The position numbers and the translations under genes are program-made. From assembly GCA_001769125.1 (NCBI GenBank), contig MEOG01000089.1:62001-126000 (forward strand): a stretch of 64,000 nucleotides of DNA, read 5' to 3'. The notes beneath the pieces are model-generated. The model saw only the letters and a list, made by a program, of their open reading frames with translations. It did not search any database and was not told the origin of the DNA. Below are positions 46,801-56,651 of this stretch, piece after piece. Position 1 is the stretch's first letter. The number at the start of each line of letters is the position of its first letter. The stretch is from Bacteroidetes bacterium GWF2_35_48. GTDB taxonomy: Bacteria; Bacteroidota; Bacteroidia; Bacteroidales; GWF2-35-48.

Positions 46801-49800
46801 CAGTTAAAGGGCTTATTTTGGTAGTTGCAGAACCTGTTAATATAGTTCCGCTTGTCAAATAATTTTCTATACCCGGAGCGCATTTGTATTCATAAACAGC
46901 AAAGTAATAGGTAGTACCAGATGCCAATCCTGATATTGTTCCTGAAGACCCTGTGTTGTTGTAAACAACCTTATTCCCATTACTTAAGTCAGCACCAGCA
47001 TCATAATCTGCCGAAATATACGTAGTACCATCAACAGGGGTGAAATTAACTGCAGAACTCGGTCGCGCTATAACAATCCGTTTTGTTCCATTTCCGGTTG
47101 TTCCTATTGAAAAATCAACAGTTGTATTTGTAATATTTGTAAAAGATAAACCCGTTGGATTTGTTGTGGGTTCTTCGCATGAACCACAAGTAACAGAGAT
47201 ATCATCAAGATACCAATATGATGTAGTAGACGAGGCTTTTCGGAATCGTAGATAAACAGTACTTTCACCACTATACAAAGATAAATCTACAGTACAATTT
47301 GTTGTGCCATCATGTGTAGTGTTCGCATGGGTATATGTTGCAACAGTTGAATAAGTACCTGTTTGTGATGTTGTGCAAACTTCAACGTACATAGTCTTGG
47401 CTGTTGTACTTGAAGTACGTGCTAATGTAAATGTTAACAATGTTGGATTAGCAATCACAGATGTTGATAAACTGCCATTATTTAGAGGAAATTGTGCTTT
47501 TCCACTTGCATAGGTAACTTCATTGTCAACCGATTCAAGCCAGCCTGAAGGAAGACTGTTGGCCGTGAAGCCTTCTGCCATACATGCTTGCGGCAAAGTT
47601 GCGCAACTAGTGGAAAGAATAGTTCCATCAATTTTATAATTAGATGCAGCGCCTAAATTTGTATAAGACCAAATTTTGAAATAATACGTTGTTTGAGGGT
47701 TCAGACCTGTTACAGCGTATGTATGTATTCCCTGATTAATGCTTGCAGCATTTACTGTGTATGTTGTCCCATCAACAGGATTCGTTATGGAGCCTAATCC
47801 AACAGCACTCCACTGAATTAGATATCTATCTGGTGGAATTACTCCGGTGGCATCTGTCCACGTTAAAGTTATTGACGAGGATGTTGATGAGCCACAGGTA
47901 AAATTAGTTGGATGATCGCTTGGTTCAGCCTTTGCTGTAGGTGTAGCAATTGTTTCGATTCCACTGCTCCACACAGAGCCTTTCCGTGTAAATATTTTTA
48001 TATAATAGGTTGTTCCACCAACAAGATTTGTCAGGACTTGAGAGGATGTTGTTCCATTATAAATTAAATATTGTCCTGCTGCCAGCTCTGTTCCTGATCC
48101 GTATGTGAAACTAGCCCCACTCGCATACGATGTTCCATCACCTGTAGGTGTATAAGTAACAGATGAAGTTGATGCAACAATTATCAAACCATCGAAACAT
48201 AAAGGATTCGTCCAAGTGATAGTAGAAGTGCCTGTGTTTTCATCTGTGGCATTTGCGCCGGTAATATTTGTTACTGATGTTGCTAAAACGGTAGTTTGTG
48301 TTCCACCTGCACTGTATGGGCCGGATGTGTTAAAATTAGCTGAAGTAAATGTGAGATTTGCATTATCAATAGCATCCACACTAATAGTTTTGTCTACAAT
48401 TGTATTGCATGCAATATCTGCAGTAAGCCATAAATAACCCGTACCTGTTCCGGCTCCAACAATTGAAGTATTTAATGCTGAAAATGAAATCGGATCACCT
48501 GTAGGGACATAAGCTTGTGAGATGCCGATCTGGCTTGCTGATCCAAAATTATCGGTAGCACTGTACCAAAGTTTGAATGGGTTTGTTTTTAAAGTAGTGC
48601 TTGTATAGTTGCCTCCTAAATCAAATGTTGCTCCCTGCAATGCAGCATATGTAATTGTACTTGTAATAGCAACTTTGTAAATTATATGATTATCGGCATT
48701 TTGTTCAACATTTCCGGCTGTTATTGAAGGTGTTGATATAGAAATTCCGGGTGTTACATTGTTACAATAAAGAATCACATCATCAAGCAATACTTGACCG
48801 CTGGTATATGAACTAAATTTCCATTTAATATAATAGTTTCCTGAAAGACCTAATGTTATCTGTTTTTCAGAATAGATAGTAGTAATATCCCCTGTATTGG
48901 AACCATTTGCTGAATAACTTCCTTTTTGAGTCCATGTGGATCCATCAGGGGAGGTTTCAACAACAAAAGTATATGCATCACTCGTACCATTAGCTCTAAC
49001 CCAGAAATTTAAAGTTTGTGGATTTGTTTTTAAATCTGTGTACATATAGTCTGTACTAGGTGTAAACAGTGCATGTATTGCACCGCTGGGAGTATGGTCA
49101 TAAGCACTATAACTTGGAAAGCTGACATCCGATTTTGTCCATGCAGAGTAATCCCCTGATGTTTCAAAATCAACATCAACACATGGTGCATCTAAAGTTG
49201 CACAAGTAGTTGTAGCGGCAGAGCCTGTTTTATAATCAATATTAGAACCAGTATTCGTATATGACCATATTTTAAAATAATATTGAGTACCTTGTGATAA
49301 TCCGGTAGCAGTACCTTCGCCATTGCCCTGTAAAACGTTTAATGCGCCTGAGGCAGAGCCGGGTGCATCAGCGACTGTAATTCCATCAACAGGGTCTGTA
49401 ATTGCGCCATAGCTTGTATTACTCCATTTAATTAAATAGCCATCAGGAAGAGTGCCAGCAGAAGCATCTGTCCATGTAAGAGGAATTGTAATTGTAGTCC
49501 CTGTTTCACAGTTAAAAGAAGTGGGATCATTCGTTGGTTCTCCTTTAATTACAGCACCGCTTACTGCAACATTTTTAGTTGCAGCACCACCACCTGCGTT
49601 TGTAATATTACCTGAATAAGTACCAGCCGATGAACCTGCTGTTAATCTTGTATAAATTGTAGTATTTGAAAGAGCATTACTTGCATAAGCAACATTAATA
49701 CTAGATGCATAACCTGAACCTGATGATGTAGAAACCTCGAAACCACTTGGAGCAGTAACCACTATATTTCCTGATGCTGGAGATAAACCACTTGCACTCA

Positions 49801-52800
49801 AAGTATAAGTTTGATTTGCAGAAGGACCAGCACCAACTAAATAACTAAAATTTGATAAAGTTGTTGGAGTTACCGTTATTTGACTTGCCGATAAAGTTAA
49901 TGTTCCACTAATATTTACATCATCAAGTCTAAAAACTCCACTCCCAGCAGAAGACCTACTTCCATTAAGCCATCCTTGAATTTTAATAGTAACAGCGCTA
50001 GTTTTACCCGTAACGCCGCTAATTGATTGATTAATTGTTGCCAAAGAAGCGTCCGGAGCGTTAGTAGTATAAGTTGCAGCTCCATTATCAATATCAAATG
50101 AAAAAGCAGATGGTCCAGCGCTTGTTGCATATGCTTTGAAAGAAATTCCTGTGATATTTAGTTCATATCCGGCAGCTGGTGTAATAGTAAAATAAAAATT
50201 CTTTGCTGATGCCTGATCAGTAGCAGTCCAACCACCAGTTTCCGCTATATATGGCATATCTGTAAAGCCAGACGATGTTGTAACATTTGTTTCAATTGTT
50301 CCGGTCGATAACGCCATATCTGAAACTGTTGCATTTGCAGGAACAGTACTTGGTGATAAATATGGTGAATTATTAAACGTAAAAGTTACAATTGGACCAG
50401 CAACTGGAGTAACAGTTGTTTCTAAACCACTAGACCAAGTTGATCCATAACGTGTCCAAAATTTAACAAAATAGGTTGTTCCATTTGTAAGGTTTGCAAC
50501 TATTTGTGATGATGTTGACCCTTTATAAACTACATATCCATTGCCTAAAGCTGTACCACTTTGGTAATTTAAATTTCCAGTATAATCAGAACCATTACCA
50601 GATGGAGTTCCTGTATTAGATGCAGGAGCTACAACAATTAAAATTTCATCATAACAAACAGAGGGGTTTGTCCATGTTAATGTTGCTTGTGCGTTTCCTG
50701 CAGAAGCAGCAGCAGAAGCGACATTAGAAATGGCATTAACCGTTGCTGTAACAGTAGTTCTTGAAGCAGTTGTACATCCTGCATCGGTAGCATCAACATA
50801 ATAAGTGGTTGTTGAAGAAATTGAGGGAGTTGTAAAACTGGTACCTGTTCCCTGGCTTGTACCTCCACTTGATGCTGTATACCAATTGATAGTTCCTGCG
50901 CTGGCTGTAGCGCCAAGATTTACAGTTCCTGAAATACACACAGACCCGGGTGTTGTACCTGTGATGGTTGGTACAGCAAGTCCAGTTCCTGTTACAGCAC
51001 AATTTTCAGGTGTAGATACGCCTGCGCCAGAAACAGCAATATTTCCATTATAGCTTATAGCTGATGATGGTGTGAACTTCACATTAATTGTTGTCGGTCC
51101 ATAGGTGCCACCACCATGTCCGCTAATAGTTAAAGTGGAGGTGTATGTCCCTCCGGATGTCGTACAATAAGTATAACCAGTAAGAGCAGCTATTGTAATA
51201 TCGGCTGTTGTTAAATTGGTTCCTGAAATTGTGAATGTGTTTGGTCCGGCGGTTGTGCCTACACAAATATTTCCGAAACCTGTTATAGTTCCAAGAGTAA
51301 TTGATGGACCGGCAGGTGTTGCTTGGCTGCTTGTTAATGGTGCTGTTGCCAGATAAAGAGGGCCTCCGGAACAAGAGGTGTTTTGATAGGCAAAAACATA
51401 AAAATAATAAGTAGTCGAAGAACTTAACCCGGTTGCAGTAAATGCGGCACTTTCCCCAACACTGACAACCGTACTTGTCCCAAGGGTTGAGCCGGCTGTG
51501 TACGTTGTCGTATTCACCGGGCTCGGAACCGAATTATCGGTGTTTCGGAACACAAGATAACCGTGTGCAGCCGGTGTTCCTGCTGAAGCAGTAAAAGAAC
51601 CGTCAATACTATTATAAAGTATATTGCTATATATTAAAGAGGTTGGCTGTGCTGCAGGAGTTGCACAGGCGGATGCAATTGTCCCAACCAATTGGACATC
51701 ATCAATTCTGAACGAGGCAGTAGTTTGATTTTGGGTAAACCTGATACATAGTGTGCTGGTAGATGGTATTGTTCCGGTACAGGTTTTAATACCCCAAGTT
51801 ATGCTTCCTGCCGGAACAGTGAGAGCTGTCCAGTTGGAACCGTCTGTACTCACTTCAACTGTTGGCTTATAAGTGGTGCCTGAACTGGCATACAATCCAA
51901 AACTTAACGAGAGATTTGTGTAGGCGGAAGTATTGATATTACAAATGATAAAATCCTTACCGACAGTGTTGGTTAGAAAAACATTCCCCAACCCTGATGC
52001 ACCTGAATAACCTGACGAAGCTGTTGTATTTCTGACATCACCTGATCCAGACATTGTAAATCCATCGTTATCAAAAGCATTTGCAGTTTCATGATCGGGA
52101 ATTAGTGTTGTTGATGGTGCTGTTCCCATGGTTTCAGTAAAAATAGTTACACTAGCCGATGTTACACTTCCACTACAAGTAACTGTTTTATCTGTAGCTC
52201 CAGTTGATGAGGCAGTAATTACTTCGTTATTATAATCTGCTGCAGACAAACCGGTTTTTAATCGAATGTAAACTGTAGTTGCATTAACTGTTCCTCCACT
52301 ATGCGTAAATGTTAATGGAGAAGTAAATCCGGATCCTGATGTTTTAGAAATTTCGTAATTTGTTGGAGCGGTCATAGAGATATTAGCAGTAAGGTTTGCA
52401 CCGCTTACGGTAAAAGATTGCTCTGGAGATGATCCAGAACCTTCTACATAAGTAAAACCTGTTTTTGTTGATGCTGACAATGTTATTGTTGAAGTCGCAG
52501 CTAAAGTGGCTAATGCAGTTGTTCCACTGAAAGCAGTTTCTGTACCTGCTCCATTTCTAGCTTTAACATCAAAAGTATAGGTAGTTGATGCCGTTAACCC
52601 GGTAACGGTTTTAGTTCCCCATGTTGCTGCAGTTTGCCAAACAGCAGAAGCCCCTAATGACCCATTTGCCTGAACATACTGTCCCCCTGCTTCGCGAATA
52701 GCAAATACAGTAATACTTGGATTACTGTTTACATTTACAGTAACATTTAATGAACTAGATGTTGCCCCATTTACGGTTGGTGCAAGAGGTACATTTGCTA

Positions 52801-53620
52801 GAGTCCAGAAAGTCCCATCAGACGAATAACCAGTCCCATTGGCATTAATAGCATAACCCCTATAATAATAAAGTGTATTTGCTGACATACTTGTTCTTGC
52901 ATGTGTAAATGCAGAAACTGCTGTTCCTCCTTCTGCTAATAAATTTGTGGTTGGAGATGCAGTGGTTGCCCAAACTGTTCCTCGTGAAGTAATAGTAGCT
53001 CCTCCATCAGATGTTATGGTGGCACCCAAAGTTGCTCCTGTTGTTGTGATGGATGAAGATGTGGGGGTTGTTAGGGTTGGGGTAGATGAACCTGAGACTG
53101 TTCCTTTTATATCAATATCATCTATACCTGCTCCAATGGTATTACTTGTACCAGCAACAGAAAACTTAACTAAAACTTGAGTTCCACTATAAGAACTTAA
53201 ATCAATTGGAGTTTGTGCAGTCATAGTACTAGATGCAGGTAAAACTGTAGTAATCAATGTCCAATCAGTACCATTGTTAATTGAAATCGATATTGAAATC
53301 GTATTTTCAACAGCATTAGCCCCTCCATAGGTTCTTGCCTTATAATTTAAAGTTTCTGAAGTGTATGCATCAAAATCCATAGCAGGTGTCTTTGTAGAAG
53401 CTCCTGCTACTAACAATTGAAGATATATTGTCCCTGCAACTGACACATCAGTCCAAGTTGGAAAACCAGAAACATCTGTTCTGACGGGTGTAATATTCAC
53501 CTGCCCCCACCCCCTAAAACTCCCCCCAAGGAATATCACAAACAGCATTAACACAGAAAAAAAATAAAAGCTTGATTGTTTAGTTGTTGTTGGTTTGCCG
53601 AGGTGTGTCATCTTTTTCAT
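43817..53620 (-). CDS. giant (3,267 aa) fibronectin-III-rich T9SS-sorted surface protein
   Basis: Many Fn3-like units ending TGLTASTTYTFDVKARNGAG, NLTNGTTYFVKFWTRYGSTWSSGLETT and similar; C-terminal NPLPVEMMYFSGKY...VDLKWATSTEINNSHFIVQKSSDARNF.. plus sorting region VKISDMTGKIIYSRSLNITEDYTKLTIPTSGFVSGLYCLMIYYHDKQITNKFIIK. Confidence 0.85.
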   Translation of the reverse strand: MKKMTHLGKPTTTKQSSFYFFSVLMLFVIFLGGSFRGWGQVNITPVRTDVSGFPTWTDVSVAGTIYLQLLVAGASTKTPAMDFDAYTSETLNYKARTYGGANAVENTISISISINNGTDWTLITTVLPASSTMTAQTPIDLSSYSGTQVLVKFSVAGTSNTIGAGIDDIDIKGTVSGSSTPTLTTPTSSSITTTGATLGATITSDGGATITSRGTVWATTASPTTNLLAEGGTAVSAFTHARTSMSANTLYYYRGYAINANGTGYSSDGTFWTLANVPLAPTVNGATSSSLNVTVNVNSNPSITVFAIREAGGQYVQANGSLGASAVWQTAATWGTKTVTGLTASTTYTFDVKARNGAGTETAFSGTTALATLAATSTITLSASTKTGFTYVEGSGSSPEQSFTVSGANLTANISMTAPTNYEISKTSGSGFTSPLTFTHSGGTVNATTVYIRLKTGLSAADYNNEVITASSTGATDKTVTCSGSVTSASVTIFTETMGTAPSTTLIPDHETANAFDNDGFTMSGSGDVRNTTASSGYSGASGLGNVFLTNTVGKDFIICNINTSAYTNLSLSFGLYASSGTTYKPTVEVSTDGSNWTALTVPAGSITWGIKTCTGTIPSTSTLCIRFTQNQTTASFRIDDVQLVGTIASACATPAAQPTSLIYSNILYNSIDGSFTASAGTPAAHGYLVFRNTDNSVPSPVNTTTYTAGSTLGTSTVVSVGESAAFTATGLSSSTTYYFYVFAYQNTSCSGGPLYLATAPLTSSQATPAGPSITLGTITGFGNICVGTTAGPNTFTISGTNLTTADITIAALTGYTYCTTSGGTYTSTLTISGHGGGTYGPTTINVKFTPSSAISYNGNIAVSGAGVSTPENCAVTGTGLAVPTITGTTPGSVCISGTVNLGATASAGTINWYTASSGGTSQGTGTSFTTPSISSTTTYYVDATDAGCTTASRTTVTATVNAISNVASAAASAGNAQATLTWTNPSVCYDEILIVVAPASNTGTPSGNGSDYTGNLNYQSGTALGNGYVVYKGSTSSQIVANLTNGTTYFVKFWTRYGSTWSSGLETTVTPVAGPIVTFTFNNSPYLSPSTVPANATVSDMALSTGTIETNVTTSSGFTDMPYIAETGGWTATDQASAKNFYFTITPAAGYELNITGISFKAYATSAGPSAFSFDIDNGAATYTTNAPDASLATINQSISGVTGKTSAVTIKIQGWLNGSRSSAGSGVFRLDDVNISGTLTLSASQITVTPTTLSNFSYLVGAGPSANQTYTLSASGLSPASGNIVVTAPSGFEVSTSSGSGYASSINVAYASNALSNTTIYTRLTAGSSAGTYSGNITNAGGGAATKNVAVSGAVIKGEPTNDPTSFNCETGTTITIPLTWTDASAGTLPDGYLIKWSNTSYGAITDPVDGITVADAPGSASGALNVLQGNGEGTATGLSQGTQYYFKIWSYTNTGSNIDYKTGSAATTTCATLDAPCVDVDFETSGDYSAWTKSDVSFPSYSAYDHTPSGAIHALFTPSTDYMYTDLKTNPQTLNFWVRANGTSDAYTFVVETSPDGSTWTQKGSYSANGSNTGDITTIYSEKQITLGLSGNYYIKWKFSSYTSGQVLLDDVILYCNNVTPGISISTPSITAGNVEQNADNHIIYKVAITSTITYAALQGATFDLGGNYTSTTLKTNPFKLWYSATDNFGSASQIGISQAYVPTGDPISFSALNTSIVGAGTGTGYLWLTADIACNTIVDKTISVDAIDNANLTFTSANFNTSGPYSAGGTQTTVLATSVTNITGANATDENTGTSTITWTNPLCFDGLIIVASTSSVTYTPTGDGTSYASGASFTYGSGTELAAGQYLIYNGTTSSQVLTNLVGGTTYYIKIFTRKGSVWSSGIETIATPTAKAEPSDHPTNFTCGSSTSSSITLTWTDATGVIPPDRYLIQWSAVGLGSITNPVDGTTYTVNAASINQGIHTYAVTGLNPQTTYYFKIWSYTNLGAASNYKIDGTILSTSCATLPQACMAEGFTANSLPSGWLESVDNEVTYASGKAQFPLNNGSLSTSVIANPTLLTFTLARTSSTTAKTMYVEVCTTSQTGTYSTVATYTHANTTHDGTTNCTVDLSLYSGESTVYLRFRKASSTTSYWYLDDISVTCGSCEEPTTNPTGLSFTNITNTTVDFSIGTTGNGTKRIVIARPSSAVNFTPVDGTTYISADYDAGADLSNGNKVVYNNTGSSGTISGLASGTTYYFAVYEYKCAPGIENYLTSGTILTGSATTKISPLTELAVVCQTTNTATISWVAPEGSYDGVIIGLGTTMPNDLAGTENESSYSANSQYPLGSTIGTNGKVVYKGNGTSVTVTGLTASTAYEIKAYTFKNSTTWATVFPTASIASLGTPNVSSIATTPADEEVQVTWANPQTGCFDEIMVVAKATSAVTASPSGDGSLYTADPVFTGSGTIFDDGKVVFKGTSNSVTVTGLTNGTSYCFKVFTRSGSTWSTGVYECATPIDGVVEFVPGSIAVVGVCSQIQDCNSGYSNGDDEISIVCFNDITTGMVFDMTDNGFSRCEPGEFGNAEGFLRIRRTGGTVNKGSIITFRLKNLYPYFVGIYPDNEWEIDIRYGSLILNTAGDQIFFMTGGTWNNGTAGDNNATYTGGTVLFGFNTNNEWLPDVCSVSNNASGDGSSQNSGLLPNLDCFSMMPGVATDYIKFNIYLSADPIPHHTQRGWIEAIKDPDNWVKFNNCNEYYNGNSLYPVINNFTASETSIVIDTDAGGEVGVDPGIWTGAGGNTTWFDCSNWDNMIIPDSTTDVNLSSTGVSNDCVVGDPAEYDFTEASCRNLTVELSGYEFYVNNASSKLHIFGDFSNNSTFSHSAGSVVFKGGSEQIISGTTSPEFYNLLINNSSSTGIVLNKEVSVAGTLTLTDGYIIGNDTLIMKAGSSLSGGSDATFAKGPVRKVGNTSFTFPTGQNSSYHPISISAPSAATDHFTAEYFKANPQTTFGTTLGTGINHVSQLEYWMLNRTNGSSAVSVTLAWDTASLVETAYLSDLIVTKWDGAQWIDLGLGSTSGDVNDGTIITNGTVPSFSPITFGSKTAKNPLPVEMMYFSGKYIYSTGYVDLKWATSTEINNSHFIVQKSSDARNFSDIAIVSGFGNSSSVNQYSETDKYPLLGVNYYRLKQVDYNGELKYSQLVAVEANKDSKVYVSGLSSETNNISFTINSTEELPLSVKISDMTGKIIYSRSLNITEDYTKLTIPTSGFVSGLYCLMIYYHDKQITNKFIIK

Positions 53621-53652
53621 AACTTTATTTTTTGTTACAAAAAAAAATCAAG

Positions 53653-53779
53653 CATCTGTGTAGCAATTTAACATCTATGTAGCCTCTGAAACCGATCGCT
53701 GATGAACCCTGAGCGAAGTCGAAGGGTCGAAGTGTCGGTTGTGAAGACATCTATGTAGCTAAGAGTGCATCTATGTAGC
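53653..53779. repeat. four copies of catctatgtagc plus ccctgagcgaagtcgaaggg hairpin
   Basis: Copies at 53653 (catctgtgtagc), 53672, 53748 and 53768; hairpin between copies 2 and 3. Confidence 0.7.
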
Positions 53780-54042
53780 TTATTCTTTTTTATTTATTTA
53801 TTATTTCCTTATTAAACGGTATTTTTTATACGTTTATAATTAGAAAAAGTTTCATTTATTTAAATATTTGTTTGGAGCGTTGTAAAAATAAAACCATGCA
53901 CGATTGAAAAGGATGTTATACAGAGTTATGGTGCTTGCAATACTTGAGTCTCGTTAAAATGTTTGTTGCCACATAACAGCCTGTTTATCATCCAGCTTTG
54001 CAGGAAAAAAGCTTTTGAAGCAATTAAAAAATTATCAACAAA

Positions 54043-54945
54043 TCACTTCTTTACCAAAACTTTTCCCCTCCCCGACCATTGCGAAATCATGACTCCAGCA
54101 AAAACAATAAAAATACCCACTATTTTTTGAAGTGTAATTTCTTCTCCTATAAGAAAAAATGAAAAAATAATTGTAAAAACAGGAATAATATTTACAAAAA
54201 CCATAGACCGGATTACTCCTAATTTCTGCACTCCGTAAATGTAAAGAATATAGGCAAAAGACGAGGCAAATACAGCGAGAAAAATAATTGAAAGTATTGC
54301 GCCCTGATTATGGTTCGCGCTAATAAAATGATTGTAATCTACAAGAAAAAACACGGGTAAAAAATAAAATATACCAAACAAATTCTGATAGGTAATAATA
54401 GTGCCCGCATTGTATTTTCCTGATAATTTTTTTAGTACCACAGCATAGCCTACTGCCGAAAATACAGCAAGAAATAATAGCGCAATGCCATAAAATGGGA
54501 CATTTAGCGACATACCCTTTACAGCAATTACAAGATAAATTCCAACCACGGAAAGCAAAATTCCTGCAATATTCATCAGGCTGATTTTTTCTTTTAAAAA
54601 AAACACAGCGGCAAAGGGTGTAAACAAAGGAATTGTTGATACAATAACCGATGCGGTTGTTGGAGACACATAAAGCAATCCATACGACTCGCCGATAAAA
54701 TATAAAAAAGGCTGAAATAAAACCAGAAGAAGAAAGTGCTTGATGTCTTTTCTTTCAAGAGGCTGTAAAATGCCCATTATTTTAAAAAGAATCCAGAGGA
54801 AAACAGAAGAAATAATAAGGCGGGAAAAAATAATAGTTATTGGCTGATAGGTATCCAAAGCAACCTTACTCCATACGAAAGAGATGCTCCAGAAAATCAT
54901 TGAAAAAGAAATGGAGAGATAGACCTTTATACTTCGACTGGGCAT
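54043..54945 (-). CDS. EamA/DMT-family transporter
   Basis: About 10 TM segments; FWSISFVWSKVALDTYQPITIIFSRLIISSVFLW; second repeat FLAVFSAVGYAVVLKKLSGKY. Confidence 0.87.
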   Translation of the reverse strand: MPSRSIKVYLSISFSMIFWSISFVWSKVALDTYQPITIIFSRLIISSVFLWILFKIMGILQPLERKDIKHFLLLVLFQPFLYFIGESYGLLYVSPTTASVIVSTIPLFTPFAAVFFLKEKISLMNIAGILLSVVGIYLVIAVKGMSLNVPFYGIALLFLAVFSAVGYAVVLKKLSGKYNAGTIITYQNLFGIFYFLPVFFLVDYNHFISANHNQGAILSIIFLAVFASSFAYILYIYGVQKLGVIRSMVFVNIIPVFTIIFSFFLIGEEITLQKIVGIFIVFAGVMISQWSGRGKVLVKK

Positions 54946-55040
54946 AAATAGAGTTTAATAATTCTATCGTATAGCTATCAATAAGCTGTTTGCAACATTT
55001 AAAAACATAGTTTATGCCCGCTCAGCATAAACCTGCTTAT

Positions 55041-55511
55041 TCATACTTTTTTGTCAAGAAATTTTTGACACAAATTTGCTTCAAAGCCTTTCCCTGCCAT
55101 ATAACGAAGCGTTTTACCCTTTTTCTCAAAATCATTTTTTCCCTTCACAGAAGCAAGCTTTGCCTTTATTTCTTTCTCTATAAAATCGAAGTACGCCTTT
55201 TGATCTATTGTATTTAAGCCGCTTTGAATATGTTCTTCCGAAATATTTTTTCCTTTGAGTGCATACACAATTTTAATTTTCCCCCATTTAGAAAAACGAA
55301 ATTTATCTCTTGCAAAAGCTTGCGTATAGCGCTCCTCGTCAATATATTTTTCTTTTTTAAGGTCTGATAAAATATCGTCGAACAAAACAGGATTTGATTT
55401 CCATTCCTTTAATTTTTTGCGAACATCATCTTCACATTTTTCGTTCAGGCTGCAATATCTCTGCGCTCTTGAAAGAAACGTGATGAAATCTTCCTTTAAT
55501 TCTTCTTTCAT
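55041..55511 (-). CDS. recX: regulatory protein RecX
   Basis: RAQRYCSLNEKCEDDVRKKLKEW, LKKEKYIDEERYTQAFARDKFRFSKWGKIKIVYALKGKNIS are typical RecX repeats. Confidence 0.88.
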   Translation of the reverse strand: MKEELKEDFITFLSRAQRYCSLNEKCEDDVRKKLKEWKSNPVLFDDILSDLKKEKYIDEERYTQAFARDKFRFSKWGKIKIVYALKGKNISEEHIQSGLNTIDQKAYFDFIEKEIKAKLASVKGKNDFEKKGKTLRYMAGKGFEANLCQKFLDKKV

Positions 55512-55540
55512 TGTGAAAAGGGTTTATTATACTTAATTCT

Positions 55541-55695
55541 TCAGGTTGCAGGTTGCAGGTTGAAAGGGTTGCAGGGTATAAGGTAATTTAGACGACCTGT
55601 CATCTCGTCTTTCCGGACAGGTGCTTTGCGGTGGTCGAAATTACCATTTAACCTGCAATCTGATAAGTTAAGCGAAACTTGCAACCTGCAACTTA
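55541..55695. repeat. nested inverted-repeat region (aggttgcaggttgcagg / cttgcaacctgcaact; ggtaattt..gacctgtc / gacaggt..aaattacc)
   Basis: Direct reading of complementary arms in the recX-prmC gap. Confidence 0.65.
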
Positions 55696-55723
55696 AAATA
55701 TCATACGTTTACTGTACATAATA

Positions 55724-56590
55724 TTACCCCCGACTAGCACTCATCATGCGAAATTTCCCATTAATATCTTTTCTAATATCTACATTTTTAAAGCCTTTTT
55801 CAAGAAATAAAATTTTACAATCCATAAACAGTGCTTCGTTTACCTCAAAATACATTTTGCCACGCGGTTTTAAATGGATTTGTGCAAGATCGCAAATTAC
55901 TCTGTAAAAAATCAAAGGGTCTTCATCGCTTACAAATAAAGCCTGATGTGGCTCATAATTCAAAACATTAGGGAGCATAAAGTTTTTCTCACTTTCACGC
56001 ACATAAGGCGGATTGCTAACTATAATGTCGTACTCCTGAAAAAAATCGTATTGCTGCCAGTTAAGAATATCGGCTTTGTAAAACTTAACTTTCGCATTAA
56101 TGTTTAATGCATTTTCTTCTGCAAGAGTCAGTGCTTCATCAGAAATATCACACGCATCAACGATGGAACGAAAAATATTTTTGTTTATGGTAATGGCCAG
56201 ACAACCGGAACCTGTTCCGATATCAAGAAATTTTTTCAAATGCGTATTGTTTTCGTGAATAATCCAATCAGCAAGCTCTTGTGTTTCCTGTCTGGGAATA
56301 AGTACGCCGGGTGTAATAAAAAACTGTAGGTTGTAAAATTCTGTTTTCCCAAAAATATACTGAATGGGCTTGTAGTTTTTTAATTGTTCGAACACCTCTG
56401 CCAGCTTTTCCATACCCTCTGCTTCAGGTATAACATCTGATTTTGCATACACATCCACTTTTGAAAAGCCCAGCACTTCTTCAAAAACAATATAAATAAT
56501 ACTTTGTATTTCACGCTCAGGATACATTCCTGATAATTCTTTTTTAAAAAATTTTACCAGTTCTGAAACTGTTTTTTGAGATTTTTTCAT
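55724..56590 (-). CDS. prmC: peptide chain release factor N5-glutamine methyltransferase
   Basis: YIFGKTEFYNLQFFITPGVLIPRQETQELADWII, FLDIGTGSGCLAITI, DIIVSNPPYVRESE. Confidence 0.95.
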   Translation of the reverse strand: MKKSQKTVSELVKFFKKELSGMYPEREIQSIIYIVFEEVLGFSKVDVYAKSDVIPEAEGMEKLAEVFEQLKNYKPIQYIFGKTEFYNLQFFITPGVLIPRQETQELADWIIHENNTHLKKFLDIGTGSGCLAITINKNIFRSIVDACDISDEALTLAEENALNINAKVKFYKADILNWQQYDFFQEYDIIVSNPPYVRESEKNFMLPNVLNYEPHQALFVSDEDPLIFYRVICDLAQIHLKPRGKMYFEVNEALFMDCKILFLEKGFKNVDIRKDINGKFRMMSASRG

Positions 56591-56651
56591 TTTCTACGAA
56601 TTATATTGCAAATTTGTCAAAAATTTAACTTTTGTAAAAATATAAAAAAAC

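Noticed and set aside
40740-52000. Antisense and overlapping ORFs inside the two giant surface-protein genes (e.g. 42930-43112, 46212-46421, 52947-53180)
   Set aside because: Fully contained in long, well-supported coding frames; translations reflect repeat composition on the opposite strand.
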